Assembly (NCBI RefSeq): GCF_036186745.1
Contig: NZ_CP108086.1
Coordinates: 7,440,001-7,504,000, forward strand
DNA: 64,000 bases
Reading direction: 5' to 3'
Source of the DNA: Microbispora hainanensis
Lineage (GTDB): Bacteria; Actinomycetota; Actinomycetes; Streptosporangiales; Streptosporangiaceae
The number at the start of each line of letters is the position of its first letter. Positions within the stretch are counted from its first letter, which is position 1. Below, piece by piece: positions 45,115 to 53,644 of this stretch. The notes under the pieces were generated by a model. The model saw nothing but the letters and a program-made list of their open reading frames with translations. It had not been told where the DNA came from and searched no databases. The position numbers and the translations under genes are program-made.

Positions 45115-46445
45115 ACCGCCGGGCGCGGCCGTTTCGCCCCCGCCGTCTCGGGGGGCGCGGCCGCCCCGGCCGGCCGCAGGACGAAGCCGCTCGCCACCCG
45201 GGCAGGGATCCGGTAGGGCGAGATGGTGAGGTCCTGCTCCGGCACGGTGTAGTCCAGCTTCGCCAGTCGAGGAGCGAGGGCCTTCAGCAAGCCCACGGCG
45301 ACCGGCTCTCCCGGGCACCGGTGGCCGGTCACCGGGTCGCCCCCGCCCTGCGGGATCAGGTCGTACGGGCCGATCCCTCGGCCGATGAAGCGCTGCGGGT
45401 CGAAGGTATACGGGTGCGGCCAGAGCGCCGGATCGTGGTTCTGGCCCCAGATGTCGAGCAGCACGAGCCAGTCGGCCAGGATCTGCTCGCCCTTCCAGGT
45501 GAGGTCCTTGACGGCCGTTCCCGCCACGAACGGCGCGAACGGGTAGAAGCGCCGCACCTCATGGGCGAACGCCTCGGCGTACGTGCCGTCGGTGTCCTCG
45601 GTCAGGCGGACCCGGGTGACCTGCCAGTGGTGCAGCGCGTGCGCGGCGAACGTGACGAACCAGCTCACCGCGACCGTGGGACGCACCAGGTTGAGCAGCT
45701 CGACCGCGGCGATCCGGGGTGCGAGCCGCTCCCCGTCGGGCTCCAGGTGGCGGGCGACCACGGCGAGCGCCGAGGTGTCCGGCACCCGCAGGGCGCCGCG
45801 GCGCACCTCCCCGACCAGTCCCGCCAGCCACGCCTCGCGGCGCTTTCGGGCGGCGCGGGCCCGCCAGTGCCGCGGGCCCGGTGACCCGAAGCCGTCGACC
45901 AGCGCGACGAGGTCGCCGGCGAGGGGCCCGGTTTCCTCCTCGGCGAGCGGGATGCCCGCCCACCGGCACGCACCCCGGGTGAGGACGCGGGCGGCCTCGT
46001 CGAAGAGCACGACGTCTCCCCTGCCGTGCCACGTCGCCACCGCCGCGTACCACGCCGCGGTGGCCTCGCCCACCAGGGAGGCGACGCTTTCCGGCGTCAT
46101 CAGGGACATGAACATGCCCTTGCGCGCCCTGTGCGCGGCCTGGTCGAGCGTGTGCACCGCGCCGTGGCCGAACAACGTGCTCTTGATCGGCTCGGGCAGC
46201 GCGGGTGCCCGCTGGACGTGGTTGTCGTCGTAGAAGAACCTGACGGCGTCCGGCCCGCGCAGCACGACGGCGTCCCGGCCCATCAGCCGGGTGCGGGCCA
46301 TCGCTGCCTGGCCCATCTCTGTCTGGGCACTCTCTCCGTGGCCCATCTTTCCCTGGGCGATCACTCCCTGGGCCTCCCGCCAACGGGCCGGCAGCCAGGC
46401 GTAGCCCTCGAGCAGCAGGAGCAGCGTGGTGTCGAGCAGCGGCAT
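45102..46445 (-). CDS. CYP152-family cytochrome P450 (fatty-acid peroxygenase/decarboxylase type)
   Basis: CYP152 enzymes use H2O2 to hydroxylate or decarboxylate fatty acids. In the 447-residue protein the heme ligand is Cys377 in IPQGGGDPVTGHRCPGE, a CYP152 hallmark, and Arg255-Pro256 in LLNLVRPTVAV is the carboxylate-binding pair that replaces the usual acid-alcohol pair. NHDPALWPHPYTFDPQRF is also typical. Near residues 25-55 an insertion of pentapeptide-like repeats (AQGVI, AQGKM, GHGES, AQTEM, GQAAM) lies before TRLMGRDAVVLRG. The start is ATG at 46445. Whether it makes hydroxy acids or terminal alkenes cannot be decided here. Confidence 0.9.
   Translation of the reverse strand: MPLLDTTLLLLLEGYAWLPARWREAQGVIAQGKMGHGESAQTEMGQAAMARTRLMGRDAVVLRGPDAVRFFYDDNHVQRAPALPEPIKSTLFGHGAVHTLDQAAHRARKGMFMSLMTPESVASLVGEATAAWYAAVATWHGRGDVVLFDEAARVLTRGACRWAGIPLAEEETGPLAGDLVALVDGFGSPGPRHWRARAARKRREAWLAGLVGEVRRGALRVPDTSALAVVARHLEPDGERLAPRIAAVELLNLVRPTVAVSWFVTFAAHALHHWQVTRVRLTEDTDGTYAEAFAHEVRRFYPFAPFVAGTAVKDLTWKGEQILADWLVLLDIWGQNHDPALWPHPYTFDPQRFIGRGIGPYDLIPQGGGDPVTGHRCPGEPVAVGLLKALAPRLAKLDYTVPEQDLTISPYRIPARVASGFVLRPAGAAAPPETAGAKRPRPAVHPL
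46293..46380 (-). repeat. 15-bp in-frame repeats in CYP152 gene
   Basis: Five to six 15-bp units, related to ccctgggcgatcact on the plus strand, encode pentapeptides such as AQGKM and AQTEM near the N-terminus of the P450. Confidence 0.7.
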
Positions 46446-46544
46446 ACGTCCTGACTGCCCCCGCCTGTCCGCCGGAAACGGACACCGCCCGCCCGGCCGG
46501 AGCGGACGGGCGGGGCAGGACGGGCGGGGCAGGATGGACGGCGG

Positions 46545-47690
46545 TCAGCCTTGGATACAGGTGCCGCCGTTCAGCCGGAAGCCGGTGGGATCGGGGTTGG
46601 CACCGGTGTGGCTGCCGTTGAACCCGATCTGCAGGGACCCGCCGCCCTGGATCACCGAGTTCCACGGCATGGCCACGGCGGTGACGTCCTTTCCGGACTG
46701 GGACCAGGTGGCCGACCAGCCGCTGGTGACCTTCTGCCCGGCGTCCGGGAGGACGAAGCGCAGCGTCCAGTTGTCGATCGGCGTCTGGCCCAGGTTGATG
46801 ATCGTCACGCTTGCCGAGAAGCCGCCGCTCCACGACCACGCCGTGTATTCGATCTTGCAGTTGACCGGCGGCGGCGTGTAGGTGGGATAGCCGCCGGACG
46901 CCGTGGCGATCACCACGTCGGACGGCGGGCTGACGTTGCCGGCGGCGTCCTTGGCCGCGACGAAGTAGGAGTACGACTGGCCGGTGACGAGGTTGCCCTC
47001 GGTGAAGTACGTGCCGATGGACGTGCCCACCCGCGTCCAGCCGGTGGCGGTGCGCCGGTAGACGTCATAGCCGACGACCCGGACGTCGTCGGTGGACCCC
47101 GTCCAGCACAGCGAGGTCCCCTTGAAGTCGGGAATGCAGTTGGGCCGCAGTCCGGCAGGCCTGGTCGGCGGCGTGGTGTCGTCAGGGGCGGGGGTCGGCG
47201 TCGGTCCCGCGCCGAGCGCCGGGGCGCTGACCAGCGCGCTGGGCGGGCTCACGTTGCCCGCGGCGTCCTTGGCGACGACGTAGAACGTGTAGGTCCGGTC
47301 CCCGCCGCCCAGCCCGGTGACGACGGCCGTCGTACGGGAGGTGGAGGCCACCGAGACGAAACCGTCGGCGGTGAGGAGGAACACCTCATATTCGGTGACC
47401 CCGGTGGCGTCGGAGGACGCGGTCCAGCACAGGCCGACCGAACCCTGGAAGCTCCCGCTCGGCGGCGGGGGCGGCGGGCACGCCCGCAGGTCCCCCGGCC
47501 CCGTCGGCGGCCTCACGTCCGCTCCCGGCGAGGCCGAGGGCGACGGCGAGACCGTGGTCAGCATGCGGACGGCGTGCATCTGGGCCACACTGCCCGCGAG
47601 CACGGGCGGCGCGGTGATGTTGGCCGCCAGCAGCGCGGCGGCGACGGCGCCCGCCGCAACCCATCCGGCAGGCCATGACAGTCTGGGCAC
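46545..47690 (-). CDS. Secreted protein with two FN3 domains and a C-terminal CBM2 (copy 1)
   Basis: A 381-residue secreted protein. The signal anchor or signal peptide is LSWPAGWVAAGAVAAALLAA. A Ser/Pro linker follows, then two fibronectin-III domains, each with a LCWTAS/LCWTGS strand and AKDAAGNVSPPS, joined by TPTPAPDDTTPPTRP. The family 2 carbohydrate-binding module has the expected tryptophans (YTAWSWSGGF, DNWTLRFVLPD, SGWSATWSQSGKD) and ends GTCIQG. There is no catalytic domain, so it probably binds cellulose, chitin or cell-wall glycan outside the cell. GTG at 47690 has GGAAGG 8 nt upstream. It is a tandem duplicate of the next gene. Confidence 0.85.
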   Translation of the reverse strand: MPRLSWPAGWVAAGAVAAALLAANITAPPVLAGSVAQMHAVRMLTTVSPSPSASPGADVRPPTGPGDLRACPPPPPPSGSFQGSVGLCWTASSDATGVTEYEVFLLTADGFVSVASTSRTTAVVTGLGGGDRTYTFYVVAKDAAGNVSPPSALVSAPALGAGPTPTPAPDDTTPPTRPAGLRPNCIPDFKGTSLCWTGSTDDVRVVGYDVYRRTATGWTRVGTSIGTYFTEGNLVTGQSYSYFVAAKDAAGNVSPPSDVVIATASGGYPTYTPPPVNCKIEYTAWSWSGGFSASVTIINLGQTPIDNWTLRFVLPDAGQKVTSGWSATWSQSGKDVTAVAMPWNSVIQGGGSLQIGFNGSHTGANPDPTGFRLNGGTCIQG

Positions 47691-47795
47691 AGCTCCCACC
47701 TTCCGGAGACGAAGTCCGCCAACGATGTAGCCCGGATGATCGGTCGGCCGAGGGAACCGGTCAAAGGACCGGCCGCGTCCCCGCCGGTCGTTCCG
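47422..47795. repeat. 374-bp near-identical direct repeat, copy 1
   Basis: This block covers the promoter region and the first part of CBM2 copy 1 and matches 48835-49208 at an offset of 1413 bp, with one visible difference (g at 47635, a at 49048). It points to recent duplication or gene conversion. Confidence 0.88.
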
Positions 47796-47867
47796 CAAGA
47801 ACCGTGAAAATTTCAGCCGAGCGGCCCGGGTGGCGAGCACAACGGCCGGCCACCGGGCCCTCTCACC

Positions 47868-47896
47868 ACGGCCCGCCCCACACGGAGGCGGGCCGT
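47868..47896. terminator. Hairpin downstream of CBM2 copy 2
   Basis: A perfect 10-bp stem (acggcccgcc with its complement, 9-nt loop) lies 14 nt beyond the stop of the rightmost CBM2 gene in its direction of transcription. There is no T tract. Confidence 0.55.
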
Positions 47897-47909
47897 ACGG
47901 CGGCGGGGA

Positions 47910-49103
47910 TCAGCTCACCACGCAGGTGCGGAGGTTGAGGGTGAAGCTCCGGGGATCGGGGTTGGCGCCGGTGTGGGTGCCGTTGAACCCGATGTGCACG
48001 GACGCACCGGGCTTGATCGTCGCGTTCCAGTCCGCGTTCACGGCCGTGACGTCCCTGCCCGACTGGGACCAGGTCGCCGAATAGCCGCTGGTGAGCTGTT
48101 GTCCCTGCTCGGGGAAGGCGAAGCGCAGCTCCCACCCGTCGATGTCGGCGGAACCGATGTTGGTGATCTTCACATTGGCTCCGAAGCCGCCGGGCCACGT
48201 CCAGGAGTCGTATTCGACCCGGCACGTCGCCGCGGGGGTCGGGGAGGCCGAGTGGGTGGGGTAGTCGCTCGGCACCGTGGAGGTCACCAGGTCGGACGGC
48301 TCGCTGACGTTGCCGGCGGCGTCCTTGGCCACGACAACGTAGACGTACGAGCGACCGGGCGAGAAGTACATGTACTGCTGACCCGGGACGTTGCTGTAGC
48401 CGGCCTCGGTGAAGGACCGAGCCGTGGCGGGCAGGTCTCTGGCCACCCGCGCCCAGCCGGTGTCGGTGCGCCGGTAGACGTCATAGCCGACGACCCGGAC
48501 GTCGTCGGTGGACCCCGTCCAGCACAGCGACGTCCCGTTGAAGTCGGGCACGCAGTCGCCCTGCAGCCCCGTCGGCTTGGTCGGCTGCGTGGTGTCGGTC
48601 GGGGCGGGGGTCGGCGTCGGTCCCGCGCCCAGTGCCGGGGCGCTGACCAGCGCGCTCGGCGGGCTCACGTTGCCGGCGGCGTCCCTGGCGACGACGTAGA
48701 ACGCGTAGGTCCGGTCGCCGCCCAGCCCGGTGACGACGGCCGTCGTCTGGAAGGTGGAGGCCACCAGGACGAAACCGTTCGCCGTGAGCATGTACACCCT
48801 GTATTCGGCGACCCCGGTGTTGTCGGTGGACGCCGTCCAGCACAGGCCGACCGAACCCTGGAAGCTCCCGCTCGGCGGCGGGGGCGGCGGGCACGCCCGC
48901 AGGTCCCCCGGCCCCGTCGGCGGCCTCACGTCCGCTCCCGGCGAGGCCGAGGGCGACGGCGAGACCGTGGTCAGCATGCGGACGGCGTGCATCTGGGCCA
49001 CACTGCCCGCGAGCACGGGCGGCGCGGTGATGTTGGCCGCCAGCAGCACGGCGGCGACGGCGCCCGCCGCAACCCATCCGGCAGGCCATGACAGTCTGGG
49101 CAC
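47910..49103 (-). CDS. Secreted protein with two FN3 domains and a C-terminal CBM2 (copy 2)
   Basis: A 397-residue paralogue of the gene at 46545. Signal region and Pro-rich linker are almost identical. The FN3 domains have diverged (TASTDNTGVAEYRVYML, DVYRRTDTGWARVARDL) and the second carries an insertion with YSNVPGQQYMYFSPGRSYVY. The CBM2 has YDSWTWPGGFGANVKI, DGWELRFAFPEQ and SGYSATWSQSGRD, so the third aromatic position is Tyr in place of Trp. It lacks a catalytic domain. GTG at 49103 is placed as in copy 1. Divergence in the sugar-binding part with an identical 5' end suggests different ligands under shared expression. Confidence 0.85.
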   Translation of the reverse strand: MPRLSWPAGWVAAGAVAAVLLAANITAPPVLAGSVAQMHAVRMLTTVSPSPSASPGADVRPPTGPGDLRACPPPPPPSGSFQGSVGLCWTASTDNTGVAEYRVYMLTANGFVLVASTFQTTAVVTGLGGDRTYAFYVVARDAAGNVSPPSALVSAPALGAGPTPTPAPTDTTQPTKPTGLQGDCVPDFNGTSLCWTGSTDDVRVVGYDVYRRTDTGWARVARDLPATARSFTEAGYSNVPGQQYMYFSPGRSYVYVVVAKDAAGNVSEPSDLVTSTVPSDYPTHSASPTPAATCRVEYDSWTWPGGFGANVKITNIGSADIDGWELRFAFPEQGQQLTSGYSATWSQSGRDVTAVNADWNATIKPGASVHIGFNGTHTGANPDPRSFTLNLRTCVVS

Positions 49104-49208
49104 AGCTCCCACCTTCCGGAGACGAAGTCCGCCAACGATGTAGCCCGGATGATCGGTCGGCCGAGGGAACCGGTCAAAGGACCGGCCGCGTCCCCGCCGG
49201 TCGTTCCG
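48835..49208. repeat. 374-bp near-identical direct repeat, copy 2
   Basis: The second copy of the block at 47422-47795, covering the promoter, signal-peptide and linker of CBM2 copy 2. Confidence 0.88.
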
Positions 49209-49245
49209 TAAGGATTGTGAAACTTTCACCTGGGCAGGGCGCCGA

Positions 49246-49251
49246 TACCGT
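49246..49251 (+). promoter_or_regulatory. Putative -10 box (TACCGT) for leaderless epimerase
   Basis: TACCGT ends 6 nt before the ATG at 49258 and no Shine-Dalgarno sequence is present, which suggests a leaderless transcript. The -35 region would fall inside the border of the 374-bp repeat. Confidence 0.5.
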
Positions 49252-49257
49252 GGCGAG

Positions 49258-50277
49258 ATGAAGATCGTGGTCACCGGCGCGGCCGGTTTCATCGGGAGCG
49301 GCGTCGCCGGGTTGCTGCGCGACGCCGGGCATGAGGTGCGAGGATTCGACCTGCGCGGCGGCGAGGACGTCACGGTGGGCGACGTGCGGGATGAGGACGC
49401 CGTCGCCCGCGCGGTCGCCGGAGCCGACGCCGTGGTGCACCAGGCGGCCAAGGTCGGCCTGGGCGTCGACGTGTCCGACCTGCCGGCGTACGTGTCGGTC
49501 AACGCCCTCGGGACCGCGGTGCTGCTCGCCGCGATGGCGCGGCACGGGGTCTCCCGGCTGGTCCTGGCGTCATCGATGGTCATCTACGGCGAGGGCGTCT
49601 ACGACTGCGCCGAACACGGCCGGGTGCGGCCCGGCCCCCGGGCCGAGAAGGACCTGGCCGAGGGGCGGTTCGAGCCGGTGTGCCCGCGCTGCGGGCGCCC
49701 CCTGTCGCCGGGAACCGTGGACGAGGACGTCGCGCCCGATCCGCGCAACGCGTACGCCACGAGCAAGCTCGCCCAGGAGCACCTCGCGGCCAACTGGGCC
49801 CGTGAGACCGGCGGCGTGGCGGTCGCCCTGCGCTACCACAACGTGTACGGCCCGGGGATGCCTCGCGACACCCCCTACTCCGGGGTGGCCGCGATCTTCC
49901 GGTCCGCGCTGGAGGCGGGGCGGGCGCCGCTGGTGTTCGAGGACGGCGGCCAGCGCAGGGACTTCGTCCACGTCGGCGACGTCGCGGCGGCCAACCTCGC
50001 CGCGCTGGACACGCTGGAGGCCGCCCCGCCCGGCCGGCTCCGCGCGTACAACGTGGCCAGCGGCGAGCCCCACACGATCGGCGACCTGGCCGAGGCGCTC
50101 AGCGTGGCCCGGGGCGGGCCCGCGCCGGAGGTCACCGGCCGCTACCGGCTGGGCGACGTCCGGCACATCGTGGCCTCCCCGGACCGCGCCGCCGCCGACC
50201 TCGGCTTCCGGGCGCGGATCCGCTTCGCCGACGGCATGCGGGAGTTCGCCCACGCCCCTCTCGGGACGGCCGGCTGA
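49258..50277 (+). CDS. NAD-dependent sugar-nucleotide epimerase with cysteine knuckle
   Basis: A 339-residue extended SDR. It has GAAGFIGSG at the NAD site and catalytic Tyr166-Lys170 (NAYATSK). Between SSMVIYGEG and the active Tyr it carries an insertion with YDCAEHG and PVCPRCGRPLSPG, which can form a zinc knuckle. A similar CPxCG insertion is known to me from proteins annotated as dTDP-L-rhamnose 4-epimerases, so a role in deoxysugar epimerisation is possible. It starts a rightward series with glycosyltransferases nearby. The product is inference. Confidence 0.82.
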   Translation: MKIVVTGAAGFIGSGVAGLLRDAGHEVRGFDLRGGEDVTVGDVRDEDAVARAVAGADAVVHQAAKVGLGVDVSDLPAYVSVNALGTAVLLAAMARHGVSRLVLASSMVIYGEGVYDCAEHGRVRPGPRAEKDLAEGRFEPVCPRCGRPLSPGTVDEDVAPDPRNAYATSKLAQEHLAANWARETGGVAVALRYHNVYGPGMPRDTPYSGVAAIFRSALEAGRAPLVFEDGGQRRDFVHVGDVAAANLAALDTLEAAPPGRLRAYNVASGEPHTIGDLAEALSVARGGPAPEVTGRYRLGDVRHIVASPDRAAADLGFRARIRFADGMREFAHAPLGTAG

Positions 50278-50278
50278 G

Positions 50279-51628
50279 TCACCAGGGAGATTTCACGAAG
50301 CCCTGCAGCAGCAGGCCCACCACCGCCTGCACCACGAGCAGGCGGCGGTCGCCCTCCCGGCCGGTTCCGGTGCGTCCGGCCGCCGCGGCGACCCACAGGG
50401 CGTACGGCAGCCAGATCCGCTCCACCTCGCCCCTGGTGACGCCGCTGACGTCGAGGGCGAGCACCGCGACCAGGGCCGCCATCGGCAGGATCCGGTCGCG
50501 GGCACGTCCCTGGGCCACGAGGCCGGCGGCGGTGGCCGGGCCGGTCACCAGGGCGAGCACGGCCAGGTTGGCGACCAGGAAGTACAGGTAGGGCCGTTCT
50601 GCGCCGGGATCGGCCGCCCACTCGGCGTGGGTGGCGAGCACACCGGCCGGCCACCAGAACCCCCCGGCGGCGAACAGCGCGCTCACCGCGGCCATCCCCG
50701 CCAGGCAGGCGGCCACGGTCGAACGCGGCACCCCCACCACGAGCGCCGCGACGAGGGGGACGAGCAGGAACGGCACCATGCCGTAGCTGAGGTAGGGCAG
50801 CGCGCCCAGCGCCAGCCCCGCGCCGAGGCCGAGCACCACCCGGCCCGCCCGGCTCCGCGCGCCGAGCACCAGCAGCGCCGTCCCCCACGCCCCCACGCCC
50901 GCGAAGAACGCGTCCATGGTCGTCGCGATCCACACCGCCGCCGGGCACAGGGCGAGGTGGGGCAGCACGCGCCGGGCCGCGTCCTCCCCCGCGACGCGCC
51001 ACACGGTCAGGCCGATCGCGACCGTGGCAGAGCACCCCGTCACGACCACGAGGAGGGCGGCCCAGAACGGCCCGGGCAGCCCGATGGCCGCCAGCGCCCA
51101 CAGCACCAGCACCGGCAGCGGCGGATGACCTCGTACGTGCGTGGGATAGGCAGGCAGATCCCGGGTGAACCCGGCGAGCCAGCCGAGGGGATCGTCGCCC
51201 ACGGCCCCGAGCCCGGCCAGGTACTCCTGCGGGTGGGTGAACGGCCACGCCAGCCCGTCCCCCGACACCGCCAGCAGCACCGTCCACGCGAGCGACGCGG
51301 CGAAGGCCGCGGCCGGCGCCGCGCGCATCGGCGGGTTCGCGGTCAGCCGGGGCAGCACGGGGACCGCGACCGCGGCGAAGACCACGGCAGGAAGCAGCGC
51401 GGGCGTGGGCAGGCGCGCCAGCGCGTGCAGCGGCGGCAGGTGGTCGATGCGCAGCACCCCGCGGGCGTGCAGCAGCCCGCCCACCGCGAACGCGCCCACC
51501 ACCAGCGCCGCCCAGACCACCAGCGCCCGCTGCCGGGCCGTGAGCGCCCTCCACCGCGCCGCCGGCGCAGCCCGTCCGCCCGCCGGCGAGCCCTGCCGCT
51601 CCGCCGGCGCCCCCTGTCGTGCCGTCAC
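50279..51628 (-). CDS. Polytopic membrane glycosyltransferase-like protein
   Basis: A protein of about 449 residues with a short basic N-terminus and roughly eleven to twelve helices. After helix three an extracytoplasmic loop reads GDGLAWPFTHPQEYLAG and PAYPTHVRGHPPLPVLVLW, whose acidic and His/Pro pattern resembles GT39/GT83-like dolichol-phosphate-mannose-type transferases (GT-C fold). GTG at 51628 lies 7 nt after a TACGGT box on the minus strand, so I prefer this leaderless start to the GTG at 51637. It is convergent with the epimerase and divergent from GT2. A lipid-linked sugar donor made by the GT2 enzyme would fit. Confidence 0.75.
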   Translation of the reverse strand: MTARQGAPAERQGSPAGGRAAPAARWRALTARQRALVVWAALVVGAFAVGGLLHARGVLRIDHLPPLHALARLPTPALLPAVVFAAVAVPVLPRLTANPPMRAAPAAAFAASLAWTVLLAVSGDGLAWPFTHPQEYLAGLGAVGDDPLGWLAGFTRDLPAYPTHVRGHPPLPVLVLWALAAIGLPGPFWAALLVVVTGCSATVAIGLTVWRVAGEDAARRVLPHLALCPAAVWIATTMDAFFAGVGAWGTALLVLGARSRAGRVVLGLGAGLALGALPYLSYGMVPFLLVPLVAALVVGVPRSTVAACLAGMAAVSALFAAGGFWWPAGVLATHAEWAADPGAERPYLYFLVANLAVLALVTGPATAAGLVAQGRARDRILPMAALVAVLALDVSGVTRGEVERIWLPYALWVAAAAGRTGTGREGDRRLLVVQAVVGLLLQGFVKSPW

Positions 51629-51635
51629 GACCGCC

Positions 51636-51641
51636 ACCGTA
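51636..51641 (-). promoter_or_regulatory. Putative -10 box (TACGGT) for leaderless membrane glycosyltransferase
   Basis: On the minus strand TACGGT is followed by 7 nt and a GTG start at 51628. No ribosome site is present. Confidence 0.5.
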
Positions 51642-51719
51642 GGCGCACCGTGGCCGCCGTCCGGACCCTCTGGGCAGCCCCGTAGTCACTTCGTAAGAAC
51701 TCGGCGGCCCCCTGGGCTC

Positions 51720-51725
51720 TAGCTT
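51720..51725 (+). promoter_or_regulatory. Putative -10 box (TAGCTT) for leaderless GT2 gene
   Basis: TAGCTT is followed by exactly 7 nt and the ATG at 51733, without a Shine-Dalgarno sequence. Confidence 0.5.
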
Positions 51726-51732
51726 CTGCGGC

Positions 51733-52377
51733 ATGCAGATCGATGTGGTGCTTCCCTGCCTCGACGAGGCGGCGGCGCTGCCCTGGGTGCTCGGCCGCAT
51801 GCCGGACGGCTACCGGCCCATCGTGGTGGACAACGGATCCACCGACGGGTCGGCCGAGGTCGCCGCCCGGCACGGCGCGCTCGTGGTGAGCGAGCCCAGG
51901 CCGGGCTTCGGCGCCGCCTGCCACGCGGGCCTGGAGGCGGCGACCGCCCCCGTCGTGTGTTTCATGGACGCCGACGCCTCCCTGGATCCCCGGCAGCTTC
52001 CGTACGTCGCGGAGGATGTGGTGCGCGGCGACTCCGACCTGGTGCTGGGCCGCCGCAGGCCCGTCACCGCGTCGGCCTGGCCCGCGCACGCCCGGCTGGG
52101 CAACCAGGTGCTCGCCTGGCGGCTGCGCCGCCGCACCGGCGCGCCCCTGCACGACCTCGGCCCGATGCGCGCCGCCCGCCGTACGGCGCTGCTGGACCTG
52201 GGCCTGCGGGACCGGCGGTTCGGCTACCCGCTGGAGATGGTGCTGCGGGCGAGCGAGGCGGGCTGGCGCATCGGCGAGGTCGACGTCGACTACCTGCCGC
52301 GGGTGGGCCACTCGAAGGTGACGGGGACGGTCCGCGGCACCGTGCGTACGGTGCGCGACATGTGGCGGGCGGCGTGA
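51733..52377 (+). CDS. Glycosyltransferase family 2
   Basis: A 214-residue GT-A enzyme with VDVVLPCLDEAAALPWVL, the nucleotide-binding VVDNGSTDGSA and the DxD-type MDADASLD. The acceptor region shows GAPLHDLGPMRAARR and VDVDYLPRVGHSKVTG, the latter typical of dolichol-phosphate-mannose-synthase-like proteins. There is no membrane helix. It starts a tight operon GT2-DUF2064-methyltransferase with 4-nt GTGA overlaps and appears leaderless. It could make polyprenyl-phosphate sugar for the divergent GT-C-like protein; this is inference. Confidence 0.87.
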   Translation: MQIDVVLPCLDEAAALPWVLGRMPDGYRPIVVDNGSTDGSAEVAARHGALVVSEPRPGFGAACHAGLEAATAPVVCFMDADASLDPRQLPYVAEDVVRGDSDLVLGRRRPVTASAWPAHARLGNQVLAWRLRRRTGAPLHDLGPMRAARRTALLDLGLRDRRFGYPLEMVLRASEAGWRIGEVDVDYLPRVGHSKVTGTVRGTVRTVRDMWRAA

Positions 52378-53036
52378 CGCCGGCCACGGGCGGGGCCGCG
52401 GCGCAGCTCGTCGTGATCGCCAAGTCGCCCGTGCCGGGGGCAGTGAAGACCCGGCTCACGCCGCCGTACACGGCTCAAGAGGCCGCCGCGCTCGCGGAGG
52501 CGGCACTGCGCGACACCCTGTCGGCCGTCGCCGCCACCCCCGCCGCGCGCCGGGTGCTGGCCCTGCTCGGCGAGCCGGGGCCCTGGCTGCCCGCAGGGTG
52601 CGACGTGGTCGCGCAGCGGGGCGGCGACCTGGCCGAACGGCTGACCGCCGCCTTCGCCGACGCGTGGACGGCCCTTCCCGTGCCGGTCGTGCTGATCGGC
52701 ATGGACACGCCGCAGGTCACCCCCGCGCTGCTGAGCGAGGCGGTGCGGCTGCTGGACGGGCACGACGTCGTGGTCGGCCCGGCCTCCGACGGCGGGTTCT
52801 GGCTGCTCGGGCAGCGCACGCCCGATCCCGCCCTGCTGGACGGGCTGCCGATGTCCCGGCCCGACACGGGCGCGCTGCTGATGGAGCGGATCCGCGCCGC
52901 GGGCGTGCGGACCGCTCTGCTGCCCGAGCTGACCGACGTGGACACCGCCGCGGACGCGCACGCGGTGGCCGCGCGGATCCCCTCCTCGCGGTTCGCGGCG
53001 ACGCTGGCCGCCCTCGGCGCGGACGTCCCCGCGTGA
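52374..53036 (+). CDS. TIGR04282/DUF2064 family glycosyltransferase-like protein
   Basis: A 220-residue protein of the family once linked to arsenosugar synthesis. Motifs are LVVIAKSPVPGAVKTRLTPP at the start, VLIGMDTPQVTP (nucleotidyl/GT-A metal site) and VVGPASDGGFWLLG. GTG at 52374 overlaps the GT2 stop (GTGA) and its stop overlaps the next GTG, so three genes are coupled. The family often sits beside GT2 and methyltransferase genes in actinobacteria; the true reaction is not established. Confidence 0.86.
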   Translation: MTPATGGAAAQLVVIAKSPVPGAVKTRLTPPYTAQEAAALAEAALRDTLSAVAATPAARRVLALLGEPGPWLPAGCDVVAQRGGDLAERLTAAFADAWTALPVPVVLIGMDTPQVTPALLSEAVRLLDGHDVVVGPASDGGFWLLGQRTPDPALLDGLPMSRPDTGALLMERIRAAGVRTALLPELTDVDTAADAHAVAARIPSSRFAATLAALGADVPA

Positions 53037-53644
53037 TCGGCCCGCTCTACGCCGAGTCGCTGGACGGCGCGCGAGTCGAGGTCGAGTCGGCCGACGGCGG
53101 CACCTGGCCGCTGGAGGCGTGGCGCTGGCTCCACGACGCCGAAGGGGACGAGGCCATGCTCGCCCGCTGCGCCGACCCCACGCTCGACGTGGGCTCGGGA
53201 CCGGGGCGGCTGACCGTGGCGCTGACGAGGCGCGGCGTGCAGGCGCTCGGCATCGACGTCACCCCCCGGGCCGTACGGCTCACCCGCCTGGCCGGCGGGC
53301 GTGCCCTCTGTCGCGACGTGTTCGGCCACGTGCCCGGAGCGGGCCGCTGGGGCACCGTGCTGCTGGCCGACGGCAACATCGGCATCGGCGGCGACCCCGA
53401 CGCCCTGCTGCGCCGGGCCCGCGAGCTGCTGCGTCCCGGCGGCGAGGTCGTCGCCGAGCTCGACCCGCCCGGCGCCGCGACCCGTACGGAACGGGTGCGG
53501 CTGCGGCGGGAGGGCAGGGTCACCGGGTGGTTCGCCTGGGCGCGGGTCAGCGTGTCGGACATCGGGCCGCTCGCCGCACGCACCGGCTTCCGCCCCGTGG
53601 AGGTGTGGACCGAGGCCGGCCGCTGGTTCTCGGTCCTGGGCTGA
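53033..53644 (+). CDS. Class I SAM-dependent methyltransferase
   Basis: A 203-residue methyltransferase with PTLDVGSGPGRLTVALTRRG as motif I and GIDVTPRAVRLTRLAGG as motif II. VLLADGNIGIGGDPDALLRRARELLRPGGEVVAELD covers the later motifs (cited here by its core LLADGNIGIGGDP). GTG at 53033 is coupled to DUF2064. It probably methylates the product of the two upstream glycosyltransferase-type enzymes. The substrate is unknown. Confidence 0.85.
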   Translation: MIGPLYAESLDGARVEVESADGGTWPLEAWRWLHDAEGDEAMLARCADPTLDVGSGPGRLTVALTRRGVQALGIDVTPRAVRLTRLAGGRALCRDVFGHVPGAGRWGTVLLADGNIGIGGDPDALLRRARELLRPGGEVVAELDPPGAATRTERVRLRREGRVTGWFAWARVSVSDIGPLAARTGFRPVEVWTEAGRWFSVLG

